Source: Acidobacteriota bacterium
Lineage (GTDB): Bacteria; Acidobacteriota; Terriglobia; Terriglobales; Acidobacteriaceae
Direction: 5' to 3'
NCBI GenBank assembly: GCA_021800195.1
Contig: JAJYZE010000001.1
Coordinates: forward strand, 1 to 35,939
Length of the DNA: 35,939 nt
The notes beneath the pieces were generated by a model. The model was not told the DNA's origin and did not search any database. It saw only the letters and a program-made list of their open reading frames with translations. The translations under genes were made by a program, and so were the position numbers. Numbering within the stretch: position 1 is the stretch's first letter; every line of letters begins with the position of its first letter. Shown piece after piece: positions 1 to 8,898 of the stretch.

Positions 1-2
1 CG

Positions 3-1106
3 CTACCCAGTTGGCGTCTGGATCTGGAGCGCGAGATTGATCTGATTGAAGAGGTGGCCAGAGTCCATGGCTACAACCGCTTCGCCAACACGCTGCCGGT
101 CTTCCAAGGCACGGTGCGGGAGCTGGCGCACGCCGCCCAGGAGGCGGCGATTCGCCAGACCCTGCGGGCGTTGGGATACACCGAGGCAGTTGGGAGCACC
201 TTCGTCTCCGCCGAAGAGGCCGAGACGTTTGGCTGCGCCGAACTGGCCGGCGGGGTGGGGGGCGCTGTGGCCATGGGCAATCCGCTCAGCGCCGAGGCCG
301 GCATGCTGCGGCCGTCGTTGGCGCCGGGCATGGCCACCATGCTGGCGCACAACCTGCATCGGGATGTGAGTGTGGTGCGCTTGTTTGAACTGGGCACGGT
401 CTTTACGGGTTCGTCGGCAGAGGTGAAGGAGCGGGTGGGGCTGGCGCTGGGAGCCACGGGAGCAGCCAAGGCTGCTGCGCGTCTCTACAAGTCCGAAGAC
501 GCCCTGTTTTATGAGGTCAAAGGAGCGCTGGAGGCGCTCTTAGGGAGGTTTTCCAGCGCGCAAGGCGCGGGTTCGGTGAGCTTTGACGCCGCCGGTTTGC
601 CGGCCTGGATCGAGCCCGGACGGGGAGCGCGAGTTTGGCTCAAGGGAGCGCTGGTCGCTGTCTTTGGAGAACTAAGCGCGGCCCAGCTCCAGGCGCGCAA
701 GCTGCGCCAGCCCTGCGTGGTGGCCTGCATCGATGCTCAGCGGCTGCTGGAGGACGCTCTGCGCCAGCCGGCGGTCACAGAGCTCTCCCGATTCCAGGCG
801 GTGGAGAGAGATTTTTCCTTCCTGTTTCCGGACGCAGTGACCTGGGCGACGATCGAAGCCGCGCTGCGCGGCCCGGCTGCGCAGCGCGTGGATCCCGCAC
901 AGGAGCTGGCCGAGCTGCGCAGTCTGCGGCCCATAGAGATCTTCCGCGACCCCAATGGTAAGGCCGTTCCGTTGGAATCCTACTCGCTGCTGTTGCGCGC
1001 CGTCTTCCAGTCCAACGAACGCACGTTGGCCGAGCACGAGATTGCTAGCTGGACGGAGTGGGTGGTGGCGCAGTTGAACGCGCTCGGCGGCGTTCAGAGG
1101 GTTTGA
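3..1106 (+). CDS. pheT: Phenylalanine--tRNA ligase beta subunit, 3' part (5' end outside window)
   Basis: The beta subunit of the heterotetrameric PheRS, which charges tRNA-Phe in the cytoplasm together with PheS. The frame is open from the window edge, so the N-terminal tRNA-binding and B3/B4 domains are missing only because the window starts here. The first visible residues include DLIEEVARVHGYNR, the end of the B5 domain. A degenerate synthetase-like core follows. The last ~100 residues (from LSRFQAVERDFSF) are the FDX-ACB anticodon-binding domain that ends PheT proteins. About 367 codons are visible, under half of a normal 670-800 residue PheT. A coiled-coil ORF and zapA follow, a frequent neighbourhood. 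The TGA stop is followed by 266 bp without a clear terminator. Confidence 0.95.
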   Translation, partial: LPSWRLDLEREIDLIEEVARVHGYNRFANTLPVFQGTVRELAHAAQEAAIRQTLRALGYTEAVGSTFVSAEEAETFGCAELAGGVGGAVAMGNPLSAEAGMLRPSLAPGMATMLAHNLHRDVSVVRLFELGTVFTGSSAEVKERVGLALGATGAAKAAARLYKSEDALFYEVKGALEALLGRFSSAQGAGSVSFDAAGLPAWIEPGRGARVWLKGALVAVFGELSAAQLQARKLRQPCVVACIDAQRLLEDALRQPAVTELSRFQAVERDFSFLFPDAVTWATIEAALRGPAAQRVDPAQELAELRSLRPIEIFRDPNGKAVPLESYSLLLRAVFQSNERTLAEHEIASWTEWVVAQLNALGGVQRV

Positions 1107-1372
1107 ACGGTCTCTGGGCCGAGTACGCTCGTCGGCCGCGCCGGCTGTGCGGATCGGCGGCGCTGGGAGCAGAGTGCGAGAAGCATAGGCGCGATTCCGC
1201 GTGCAAGATGGGAGGGCCGGAAAAGGGAACTCATCCAGATACCTCAAGGACGTATTGCGGGAAATCCTCGCCCAGGCATCCTATACTTCCATCAGAGCGC
1301 CGTGGTTTCAGTGCTGCGGCTTCGCGTCCGGCGATGGGTCTGTGCGTCTCCCCCGCGCGGAAGGAGTAGGAG

Positions 1373-1702
1373 ATGGGATCGGCAAGCATCAGCGTCGATG
1401 AGTTTCAGGCTCTGGAGCAGAAGGTGCTTCAGACCGTCGAACTGATCAAGAAAGAACGTGAGGCGAGGTCGGCGGCTGAGGCCGCGCGCACCACCGCGGA
1501 GGCGCAGGTTGCCGCGCTTCGGGCTGAACTGGCGGCCCGTGATCAAGATATCGCCGCACGCGCACAGGAGATTGCTGCTCTGCGCCAGGAGATCTCCGGG
1601 CTGGGTTTTGCCCAGACTCAGATGGAGAGCCTGCTGCGCGAAAGGGAAGCAGTAAGACAGCGCGTGGAGGAGATGCTGGCGCGGATCGAGGAAGTGATCT
1701 AG
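1373..1702 (+). CDS. Small coiled-coil protein (ZapB-like, function unproven)
   Basis: A 109-residue, nearly all-helical, charged protein with no signal peptide or membrane segment. Heptad-like Ala/Leu/Glu/Arg runs extend over residues ~8-105 (for example AEAQVAALRAELAARDQDIA), consistent with one long cytoplasmic coiled coil. A good ribosome binding site (AAGGAG) lies 6 nt before the ATG. It sits between pheT and zapA, 167 bp ahead of zapA. By size, composition and position it could partner ZapA at the division ring as ZapB does in enterobacteria. That is inference from context: coiled coils cannot be assigned by similarity at this level, and a DivIVA/FtsB-like role is also possible. Confidence 0.75.
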   Translation: MGSASISVDEFQALEQKVLQTVELIKKEREARSAAEAARTTAEAQVAALRAELAARDQDIAARAQEIAALRQEISGLGFAQTQMESLLREREAVRQRVEEMLARIEEVI

Positions 1703-1869
1703 CAGGTACTCTGCTGCGGCAGGTCCTTCGCCGCGTCTCCAGACGCCTGGGTTCCTGGCGGGCAACTTGGCTGGAAGGGTATAGAACGGCTGCCGCGGCA
1801 CCAGGCTGGCGAAGCGAGTTTTGAACCGAGCGAAGTTGCGCCGGGGTAGCGAGGGAGTGGGAAGACAAA

Positions 1870-2247
1870 GTGGCCGAGACGCAGTCCAGAGACGAGAGCT
1901 TGCCGGCGCTGTCCGCAGTGCATGCCGGCGTGGTCGTGGATATCTACGATCAGATCTATCAGCTTCGTGGGGTGGATCCGGCCCATATCGCGCATCTGGC
2001 CGCCGTGGTGGATGGCAAGATGCGCGCTGTCTCGGCGCATGGGGCCACGGTGGATTCACTGCGCGTGGCCGTATTGGCGGCGCTGAATCTCGCCGATGAG
2101 TTGGTGACGCTGCAGGCGCGATATGAGGCGTTATGCGCCTCACTGGAGGCCGGTCGTCAGACGGCGGCGGAAGGTGCGGTGCGGTCGCGGGCGGGCTCCC
2201 TGATGGGAATGCTGGACGAGATCCTCGAAGAGCGCAAGGCTGGGTAG
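1870..2247 (+). CDS. zapA: Cell division protein ZapA
   Basis: A 125-residue protein matching the ZapA family, which bundles and cross-links FtsZ filaments at midcell. The core VDIYDQIYQLRGVDPAHIAHL is followed by AAVVDGKMRAVS and a helical region (RVAVLAALNLADELVTLQARYEAL) that forms the coiled-coil dimer/tetramer stalk. Translation starts at GTG 1870, with a purine-rich GAGGGAGTGGGAAG stretch just upstream. The order pheT - coiled-coil ORF - zapA fits the common linkage of zapA with pheT. A putative 6S RNA lies directly downstream, which also recalls the zapA-ssrS linkage in proteobacteria. Confidence 0.88.
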   Translation: MAETQSRDESLPALSAVHAGVVVDIYDQIYQLRGVDPAHIAHLAAVVDGKMRAVSAHGATVDSLRVAVLAALNLADELVTLQARYEALCASLEAGRQTAAEGAVRSRAGSLMGMLDEILEERKAG

Positions 2248-2255
2248 GGCGCCGT

Positions 2256-2456
2256 CCGGCCAGGCGAATCCGCCGGGAAGAAATCAGAGCGCTGCAGGCT
2301 CCATCTGCGCAGAACCCAATGAGCTTGAAGACGGATGGAAGCCAGGTTGGATTTGGCGGGCCGCTCGATGTGACCTCGGCCTGAATGCGGAAGCGCAGCG
2401 TGGCGACAATCTGAGCTGCGCGCTGAGCCGCTCGCCGGATGGATTCGGCCCGCAGC
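2256..2456 (+). ncRNA. ssrS: Candidate 6S RNA (long imperfect hairpin downstream of zapA)
   Basis: The ~200 nt between zapA and the next gene fold into one long interrupted rod. GGCGAATCC...CCGG (2263-2276) pairs with CCGG..GGATTC.GCC (2435-2450). AGCGC/GCAG/CTC (2288-2301) pairs with GAG/CTGC/GCGCT (2413-2424). CTGCGC (2305-2310) pairs with GCGCAG (2393-2398). An asymmetric internal bubble (3 nt against 14 nt) and an apical arm with GGCCG/CGGCC (2359-2363/2377-2381) remain. A rod with a central bubble, and a place right after zapA, are hallmarks of 6S RNA, the RNA that mimics an open promoter and binds sigma-70 RNA polymerase. The asymmetry is not the textbook one, ends and strand are not fixed, and no conserved 6S core sequence was verified. 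Confidence 0.45.
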
Positions 2457-2525
2457 GATGCTGCTGCCTCTCCCGCGGATCTCGACTTGCTCCCCTCCAT
2501 CGTTGTGCGGGATGATGGAGTTCAC

Positions 2526-3650
2526 ATGTCTCTCCCTGAGGAGGCGATCCTCTTGCTCAAGGCGGCTATGTTCTCGCTGGCCATGGTTTTCCTCGCTCCG
2601 GGCGCAGCCGGTGTGTGCCACCCGCAATCGGCCGGCGCAGCCACGAGTTCGCCGGCATCGACGACAGAGCAGCCCTCCAATCCAAAGGTTCTTGCGGAGC
2701 TGCGGCAAGCCTGGCAGTTGGAGCAGCGACAGCAGTCCGCGCTCGCGATCGGCGCGTACAAGAAGGCCAACAAGCTCGCCGGCGGCAGTTGTGTCGCCTG
2801 CCTCTCCGGCCTGTATCGAGCGCAGATGAAGCAGGGAGACTTCAGGGAGGCGATTCGCGCAGCGGCTGCCATGCAGGCTGCGGGAGCGTCGCCGCTGGTA
2901 AAGTCGGTGGCTGCATACAACCAAGGCCGGGCTCTGATGGCCCTGGGCGGCAATCAACCCAAACCTGCGCAGTTGGAGCAGGCGCGCGCCGCCTACAGCG
3001 AGGCGGTCCAGCTCGATCCACAAAACGTCTCGGCACTCTTCAACGAGGGCGAAGTGCTGGCGCGCATGGGCCGGAGGGATGAGGCCCAAAAGGACTTTCG
3101 GCTTTGCCTCAGCACGCTGCGTCCCGGAGATCCGGCTTGGCCGCGGGTGAAGCACTTCGCGGACGACCCCGAGCTGGCGGTCCAGAAGATGGCCCCGGCC
3201 TTTGAGGTCACAGCTCTGAACGGATCCAGGTTCAACCTGGATGCCATGGCCGGCAAGGTGGTTCTGATCGACTTCTGGGCAACCTGGTGCGGCCCCTGCA
3301 ACCAGGATCTGCCGTATTTGAAGAAGATTGCCAGCGAGTTCGCCGGTCAGCCTTTGGTGATGATCAGCGTGAGCCTGGACTCCAATGCGGCAGCCTGGAG
3401 GGAGTTCGTACAGAAGCACGAGATGACCTGGTTGCAGTATCGGGATGCGGACCACCAACTCGCCCGTGAGTTTGGGGTCACCTCCATTCCGCACTACTTC
3501 ACCATCGACTCCGATGGGGTGTTGGCCTCGGAGTCGCTCGGCAGTGGATCCAACCTCGAAGACAGATTGCATGACTTGATTGCCAGGGCGGAACAAGCCG
3601 GCCGGCAGCGGGCCGCCGCCACCGCACCTGCCGCGCCGCAGACGCCTTGA
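2526..3650 (+). CDS. Exported TPR protein with C-terminal TlpA/ResA-like thioredoxin domain
   Basis: Start taken at ATG 2526 (GGAG 5 nt upstream), giving 374 residues; an in-frame ATG at 2439 would begin inside the putative structured RNA. The N-terminus has a hydrophobic segment (AAMFSLAMVFLAPGAAG) acting as signal peptide or anchor. Residues ~55-215 are helical TPR-like repeats (KVLAELRQAWQLEQ; YSEAVQLDPQNVSALFNEGE). The last ~150 residues are a thioredoxin fold with AFEVTALNGSRFNL, the redox motif WCGPC near residue 255, and the cis-proline TSIPHYF. TlpA/ResA-type proteins reduce extracytoplasmic disulfides, for example in cytochrome c maturation; substrate here is unknown. The C-terminal Ala/Pro-rich tail is probably disordered. 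Confidence 0.85.
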   Translation: MSLPEEAILLLKAAMFSLAMVFLAPGAAGVCHPQSAGAATSSPASTTEQPSNPKVLAELRQAWQLEQRQQSALAIGAYKKANKLAGGSCVACLSGLYRAQMKQGDFREAIRAAAAMQAAGASPLVKSVAAYNQGRALMALGGNQPKPAQLEQARAAYSEAVQLDPQNVSALFNEGEVLARMGRRDEAQKDFRLCLSTLRPGDPAWPRVKHFADDPELAVQKMAPAFEVTALNGSRFNLDAMAGKVVLIDFWATWCGPCNQDLPYLKKIASEFAGQPLVMISVSLDSNAAAWREFVQKHEMTWLQYRDADHQLAREFGVTSIPHYFTIDSDGVLASESLGSGSNLEDRLHDLIARAEQAGRQRAAATAPAAPQTP

Positions 3651-3695
3651 CACATCCCGGCGGCCTTTCCGAGCTTCCTTTTTTGCGCTGTCACT

Positions 3696-3815
3696 ATAGT
3701 ATTTTCAGTGTCGATGGGTACACCGGAGAGGGCGTGCAGTGGCGTTTTCATTGGGGGAAGCGCCCATGGAGGTCGAGGCGTCGCGTTACACCTGCACTGA
3801 AAACGCTTTAGCGCA
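3696..3815 (+). repeat. Structured intergenic repeat, copy A
   Basis: About 120 bp between the TPR-thioredoxin gene and hisS, clearly homologous to 22661-22780 (copy B). Both share TTTTCAGTG, GATGGGT, GGCGTTTTCATTGG, CGCCCAT and GTCGAGGC blocks in the same order and spacing. Copy A is bounded by a perfect 9 bp inverted repeat, TTTTCAGTG (3702-3710) and CACTGAAAA (3795-3803). The interior carries a 9 bp hairpin, GGCGTTTTC (3741-3749) with GGAAGCGCC (3756-3764), and a conserved 6 nt loop. It is not a gene: stops and short frames differ between copies. It may be a small MITE/REP-like element or a non-coding RNA. The 315 bp gap (3651-3965) shows nothing else except a weak TAAACT box at 3951, 9 nt before hisS. 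Confidence 0.75.
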
Positions 3816-3965
3816 GCCATCGAGTCGAAGAGCTGCGGCATGCCCAAAATCCTGCTCCTCTGGCGGCGGTGCTGCCGGAACCATTCTCCCGGTTTTGCTA
3901 CGCCCATGCGGGATCCGCGCGTCCCAGCGCAGCAGACTCGCCGGTCGACGTAAACTAAAAGCTCT

Positions 3966-5351
3966 ATGACTGAGAGCAAAAAGGCCCCGGTGCGCGCGGC
4001 GCTCAAGGCAGTGCGTGGCACCCGTGATCTTCTCCCGGACCAAACTCCGCTGTGGAACAACGTGGAGACCACCGCCCGCAACCTCTTCGCCCGCTACGGC
4101 TTCGGCGAGATTCGCACGCCGGTGCTGGAGGCTACCGAACTGTTTGCCCGGGGCGTAGGCGAGGAGACCGACATCGTCAGCAAGGAGATGTTCACCTGGG
4201 AAGATCGCGCCCGTGCCGGCGGCGAAGGCGTCCACGGCCCGGAGTCAAAGGCTCAGTCCCTTACCCTGCGCCCGGAGAATACGGCTGGAGTGGTCCGCGC
4301 CTATATTGAGCATCAGATGGCCCACAGCGGAGCCCTACAAAAGCTCTACTACATTGGCCCGCAGTTTCGCCGCGAGCGTCCGCAGCGAGGCCGCTACCGG
4401 CAGTTCTGGCAGATCGGCGCCGAGGTGATTGGACCGCCATCCTCCGGCTCCGAGTCTCCGTTGCGTGACGCCGAGATTCTGGAGATGCTGGCCGGCTTCC
4501 TGGACAAACTGGGGGTGCGCGGCTGGCGGCTTGAACTTAGCTCGGTGGGCTCCTACCAGGATCGCGTCCGTTACAACGAAATCCTGCGCGCCGCGCTGCA
4601 ACCCATTCGCAGCCGGCTGTGCGGCGACTGCCAGCGCCGCGCCGAGACCAACCCGCTGCGGGTGCTGGATTGCAAGGTTCCTGACGATCAGGCGCTGATC
4701 GGCGCTCTGCCGCAGATCTCCGACCACATCTCCGCCGACTCGCAGACCCACTTCAGCGCAGTACGCGCTGCGCTGGAGGCCTGCGGGGTTCCGTATACCT
4801 TGAACCCGCGGCTGGTGCGCGGCCTGGACTACTACACGCGCACTACGTTCGAGTTCACGGTCAGCACGGGACTTGGCACGCAGAATGCCCTGCTGGGAGG
4901 AGGCCGCTACGATGGCCTGAGCGAGATGCTGGGTGGCCCGCGCTCGCCCGGCATTGGATTCGCCATCGGCGAAGACCGCCTGATCCTGACCCTGCAGGCC
5001 CAGCAGGAAGAGGATGCGAGAGCCTCTGGAGCACCGCCAGGCGAGTTGCTGGACGCCTACATCGCCCCTTTAACCCCGGCCCAGAACGCAACCGCCCTGG
5101 CACTGGCCCGCGAGCTTCGCTGCGCCGGCCTCAGGATTGAGGTGGGCGACGGCTCTTTCAAGCTGCGCAAGTCCTTTGAGATCGCCGACAGCTTGGCCCG
5201 CCACATTGTCCTCCTGGGCGAAGACGAGGCCGGCAGCGGGGTCTTCACTGTGAAAGCCTTCGCCAGCGGAGAGCAAACCAAGATCCCGCGGGCAAGGTTG
5301 GCTGAAGCTTTGCACGGAGTTCAGAGCCGCGGCTCAAACTTCGTACAATAG
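3966..5351 (+). CDS. hisS: Histidine--tRNA ligase
   Basis: A 461-residue class II synthetase that charges tRNA-His. Visible signatures: KAVRGTRDLLPDQTPLW at the N-terminus; TLRPENTAGVVRAY; motif 2 FRRERPQRGRYRQFWQIG; the histidine-binding LVRGLDYYTRTTFEF near residue 285; and motif 3 GGGRYDGLSEMLGG...GIGFAIGEDR. The last ~95 residues are the anticodon-binding (HGTP) domain. Length is slightly above the usual 420-430. No Shine-Dalgarno sequence precedes ATG 3966; a TAAACT box at 3951-3956 would give a very short or absent leader, which is weak evidence only. aspS begins 7 nt after the stop, so the two are almost certainly co-transcribed. Confidence 0.96.
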   Translation: MTESKKAPVRAALKAVRGTRDLLPDQTPLWNNVETTARNLFARYGFGEIRTPVLEATELFARGVGEETDIVSKEMFTWEDRARAGGEGVHGPESKAQSLTLRPENTAGVVRAYIEHQMAHSGALQKLYYIGPQFRRERPQRGRYRQFWQIGAEVIGPPSSGSESPLRDAEILEMLAGFLDKLGVRGWRLELSSVGSYQDRVRYNEILRAALQPIRSRLCGDCQRRAETNPLRVLDCKVPDDQALIGALPQISDHISADSQTHFSAVRAALEACGVPYTLNPRLVRGLDYYTRTTFEFTVSTGLGTQNALLGGGRYDGLSEMLGGPRSPGIGFAIGEDRLILTLQAQQEEDARASGAPPGELLDAYIAPLTPAQNATALALARELRCAGLRIEVGDGSFKLRKSFEIADSLARHIVLLGEDEAGSGVFTVKAFASGEQTKIPRARLAEALHGVQSRGSNFVQ

Positions 5352-5358
5352 AAAGATT

Positions 5359-7215
<1,857 letters not shown>

Positions 7216-7228
7216 GGAGAAAGAGTCC

Positions 7229-7660
7229 ATGCACAACCCCCCGCACTGGCCGGTTCCGGCTCGTTTCCTGGCCGGCGCTCTGATTCTCTACAGCGTCCTG
7301 CTGTGCGCGGTGAGTTGGCACGTCTTTTCCACGACCTTGTTTGAAGGCGCCACCACCGGCCGGGCGGCTGGAGTTTGGGAGGTTGGCCTCTTCGGCGCAT
7401 CCGGCCTGATTGTCTTGATCCTCACCTCTCTCTTTCCTGTCTTGCTTCTGCTTGGACTCTGGAGACCGCGCCTGGCTGGCGCCCTGCTTCTTGCCGGGGC
7501 CGGGACTCTGCTGGCGCTGACCCTGACAGCCTCGCATCGAGTCGAGAGCGCGGCGGCGGGAGTGGTAGGGGCCAGCCTTCTGTTCCTGGGTGTGCCCATG
7601 TTGGGCTCTGCCATCTTGTTCCAGCGGGTCGGCCGGAGGCGCGCAGTGGTGCAGGGTTAG
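7229..7660 (+). CDS. Small integral membrane protein, function unknown
   Basis: Start chosen at ATG 7229, 13 nt after aspS, preceded by GAGGAGAAAGAG; 143 residues. Four hydrophobic segments are visible: FLAGALILYSVLLCAVSW, ASGLIVLILTSLFPVLLLLG, LAGALLLAGAGTLLALTLT and a last one around VVGASLLFLGVPMLGSAILF. Short Arg-rich linkers point to the cytoplasm. No catalytic motif or known family was recognised. It probably belongs to the hisS-aspS transcription unit. Its stop codon overlaps the stop of the opposite-strand rhomboid-like gene (4 bp shared), so the two genes converge without any spacer. Confidence 0.75.
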   Translation: MHNPPHWPVPARFLAGALILYSVLLCAVSWHVFSTTLFEGATTGRAAGVWEVGLFGASGLIVLILTSLFPVLLLLGLWRPRLAGALLLAGAGTLLALTLTASHRVESAAAGVVGASLLFLGVPMLGSAILFQRVGRRRAVVQG

Positions 7661-8496
7661 TTCATCCAGCGCCGGTCACTCGGGTCACGCGGCTTCCCGT
7701 CCGGATCGACATACCGCCCCTCCTCATCGAGGCTTACGTCTCTGCCCTGGTTGCGCATATACACGGCAAACTTGCGGGCAGCGCGGCGCCGCTTCGCCCG
7801 AGAGTATGCATTGCGGGCGGCGAACCAGCGCTCCGCGATTCGGATGCGCAGGCCGCGCCGGGGAGCCAGCTTGAGAAACCCATAGCCCGCACCGGCGTTG
7901 CACAGCGCCGCGAGCGCTCCAAACCGGTCCCCGCCCACCAGCGCCAAGGCAAGGTAGAAGAGAACATAGATGACGGCCAGATACTTGGCCTTGAGCGAGA
8001 ACAGGAAGTTGAACTTCACCTGTTGCTCTGCGTTCAGCACTCCGTAGGCTACCATCACCGCTAGCACCGCGGGCCACATCCCTTGCGTCACGGCGTAGGG
8101 ACCAAGGCCCGGAACTCCCCCACCCAGCAGGCTGAGCAGCACGGCCAACGCACCGCCGGCCGCGGTCGCCACCAGAAAATACTGGCTCAACCATTGCGAG
8201 CCACGATCGTCCTCCAGAGCGGAGGCGAAGAACCACAGGGTGAGCAGCGCAAAGGCCAGACTGAACAGACCGCCCCCAACAAACGGATAGGTGAGCAGTT
8301 GCCACAGCATTCCGGCCGCCACCTGGCCGGGCTGCAGACGGAAGAAGCTCAACAGCAACGGCGTAGAGGGAGGGAGAAACAGAGCCAGGAGCGCGGCCCC
8401 CAGATACTCCACCAGCGCCAGCAGAATGATGCGCCGCGTCACACCTTGAAACGGCGGAAATACCAACGAGACGGGTTGGTTGGATCGAAACGCCAT
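7657..8496 (-). CDS. Rhomboid-like membrane protein lacking catalytic Ser and His
   Basis: Start taken at ATG 8496 (MAFRSNQPVSLVFPP), giving 279 residues. The fold markers of rhomboids are present: an amphipathic WQLLTYPFVGGGLFSLAFALLTLWFF segment (WR-like L1 region), an LEDDRGS turn, and six or so hydrophobic helices. Where active rhomboids carry GxSG before a YG-ending helix, this protein has GMWP (GMWPAVLAVMVAYG). The helix that should carry the catalytic His reads ALCNAGAGYGFLKL. So both dyad residues appear absent, and it is more likely a pseudoprotease (iRhom/derlin-like binder) than an intramembrane protease. The C-terminal ~70 residues are a basic cytoplasmic tail. It is transcribed divergently from the LysW-like gene. 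Confidence 0.78.
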   Translation of the reverse strand: MAFRSNQPVSLVFPPFQGVTRRIILLALVEYLGAALLALFLPPSTPLLLSFFRLQPGQVAAGMLWQLLTYPFVGGGLFSLAFALLTLWFFASALEDDRGSQWLSQYFLVATAAGGALAVLLSLLGGGVPGLGPYAVTQGMWPAVLAVMVAYGVLNAEQQVKFNFLFSLKAKYLAVIYVLFYLALALVGGDRFGALAALCNAGAGYGFLKLAPRRGLRIRIAERWFAARNAYSRAKRRRAARKFAVYMRNQGRDVSLDEEGRYVDPDGKPRDPSDRRWMN

Positions 8497-8693
8497 GAAC
8501 TCTCTATCCTGACCCAGGAAGCAGCTTGTAGGTTCTGCAGAATCCGCTGCCCCCACCCTGCATCTCTCTGGTTGACGTGCCGCCAGTCTACCGCTAGAAC
8601 TAGAAAAGACGAGGGTGAGCCACGCTCCATGGTACTCGCTGCCCCCCGGTCCTGGTCCACCTCGGCTGTGCGCCGAAAAAGAGGAATGTGCTT

Positions 8694-8897
8694 ATGTCAA
8701 TCGTATGCCCGGAATGTGACAACCCCCTGGACATCGATGTCGATGACGTCGAGGAAGGAGAGATCATTCAGTGCGATGAGTGCGGAATCGATCTCGAAGT
8801 CGTCTCCAGCGACCCGTTGGAATTGGCTCCCGTCGATGAGGAGGATTACGGCGATGAGGACGAGGACCTGCCGCTGGATGATGAAGAGGGCGAGTAG
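8694..8897 (+). CDS. LysW-like zinc-ribbon, acidic carrier protein
   Basis: Start at ATG 8694, with AGAGGA 8 nt upstream (the GTG at 8688 is too close to it); 67 residues. CPEC (Cys5, Cys8) and CDEC (Cys27, Cys30) form a zinc ribbon. [16 protein letters not shown] and DPLEL match the LysW pattern. LysW is the amino-group carrier of bacterial lysine biosynthesis by the alpha-aminoadipate route; LysX attaches the substrate to its C-terminal Glu in an EDWGE tail. Here EEDYGD ends at residue 54, about where LysW ends, but an acidic extension follows (LPLDDEEGE), closing in Gly-Glu. No lysX, lysZ or lysY partner is in the window. It may be a carrier for another pathway or a zinc ribbon without carrier function. 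Confidence 0.72.
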   Translation: MSIVCPECDNPLDIDVDDVEEGEIIQCDECGIDLEVVSSDPLELAPVDEEDYGDEDEDLPLDDEEGE

Positions 8898-8898
8898 A

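Noticed and set aside
1255-1287. Possible promoter TTGCGG...TATACT before the coiled-coil gene
   Set aside because: The spacer is 21 nt, too long for a standard sigma-70 promoter.
1292-2500. 402-codon open frame on the - strand across the coiled-coil gene and zapA
   Set aside because: It is antisense to two well-supported genes, has Pro/Arg/Ser-rich composition and shows no domain; typical shadow in GC-rich DNA.
2157-3653. 498-codon - strand open frame opposite the TPR-thioredoxin gene
   Set aside because: The + strand protein has a signal segment and a thioredoxin domain; the antisense reading has neither a motif nor a ribosome site.
8083-8898. N-terminal part of a long + frame ending in the CarboxypepD_reg protein
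   Set aside because: It runs antisense to the rhomboid-like gene and across the LysW-like gene in another frame; only the part from TTG 8899 has a signal peptide and domain.
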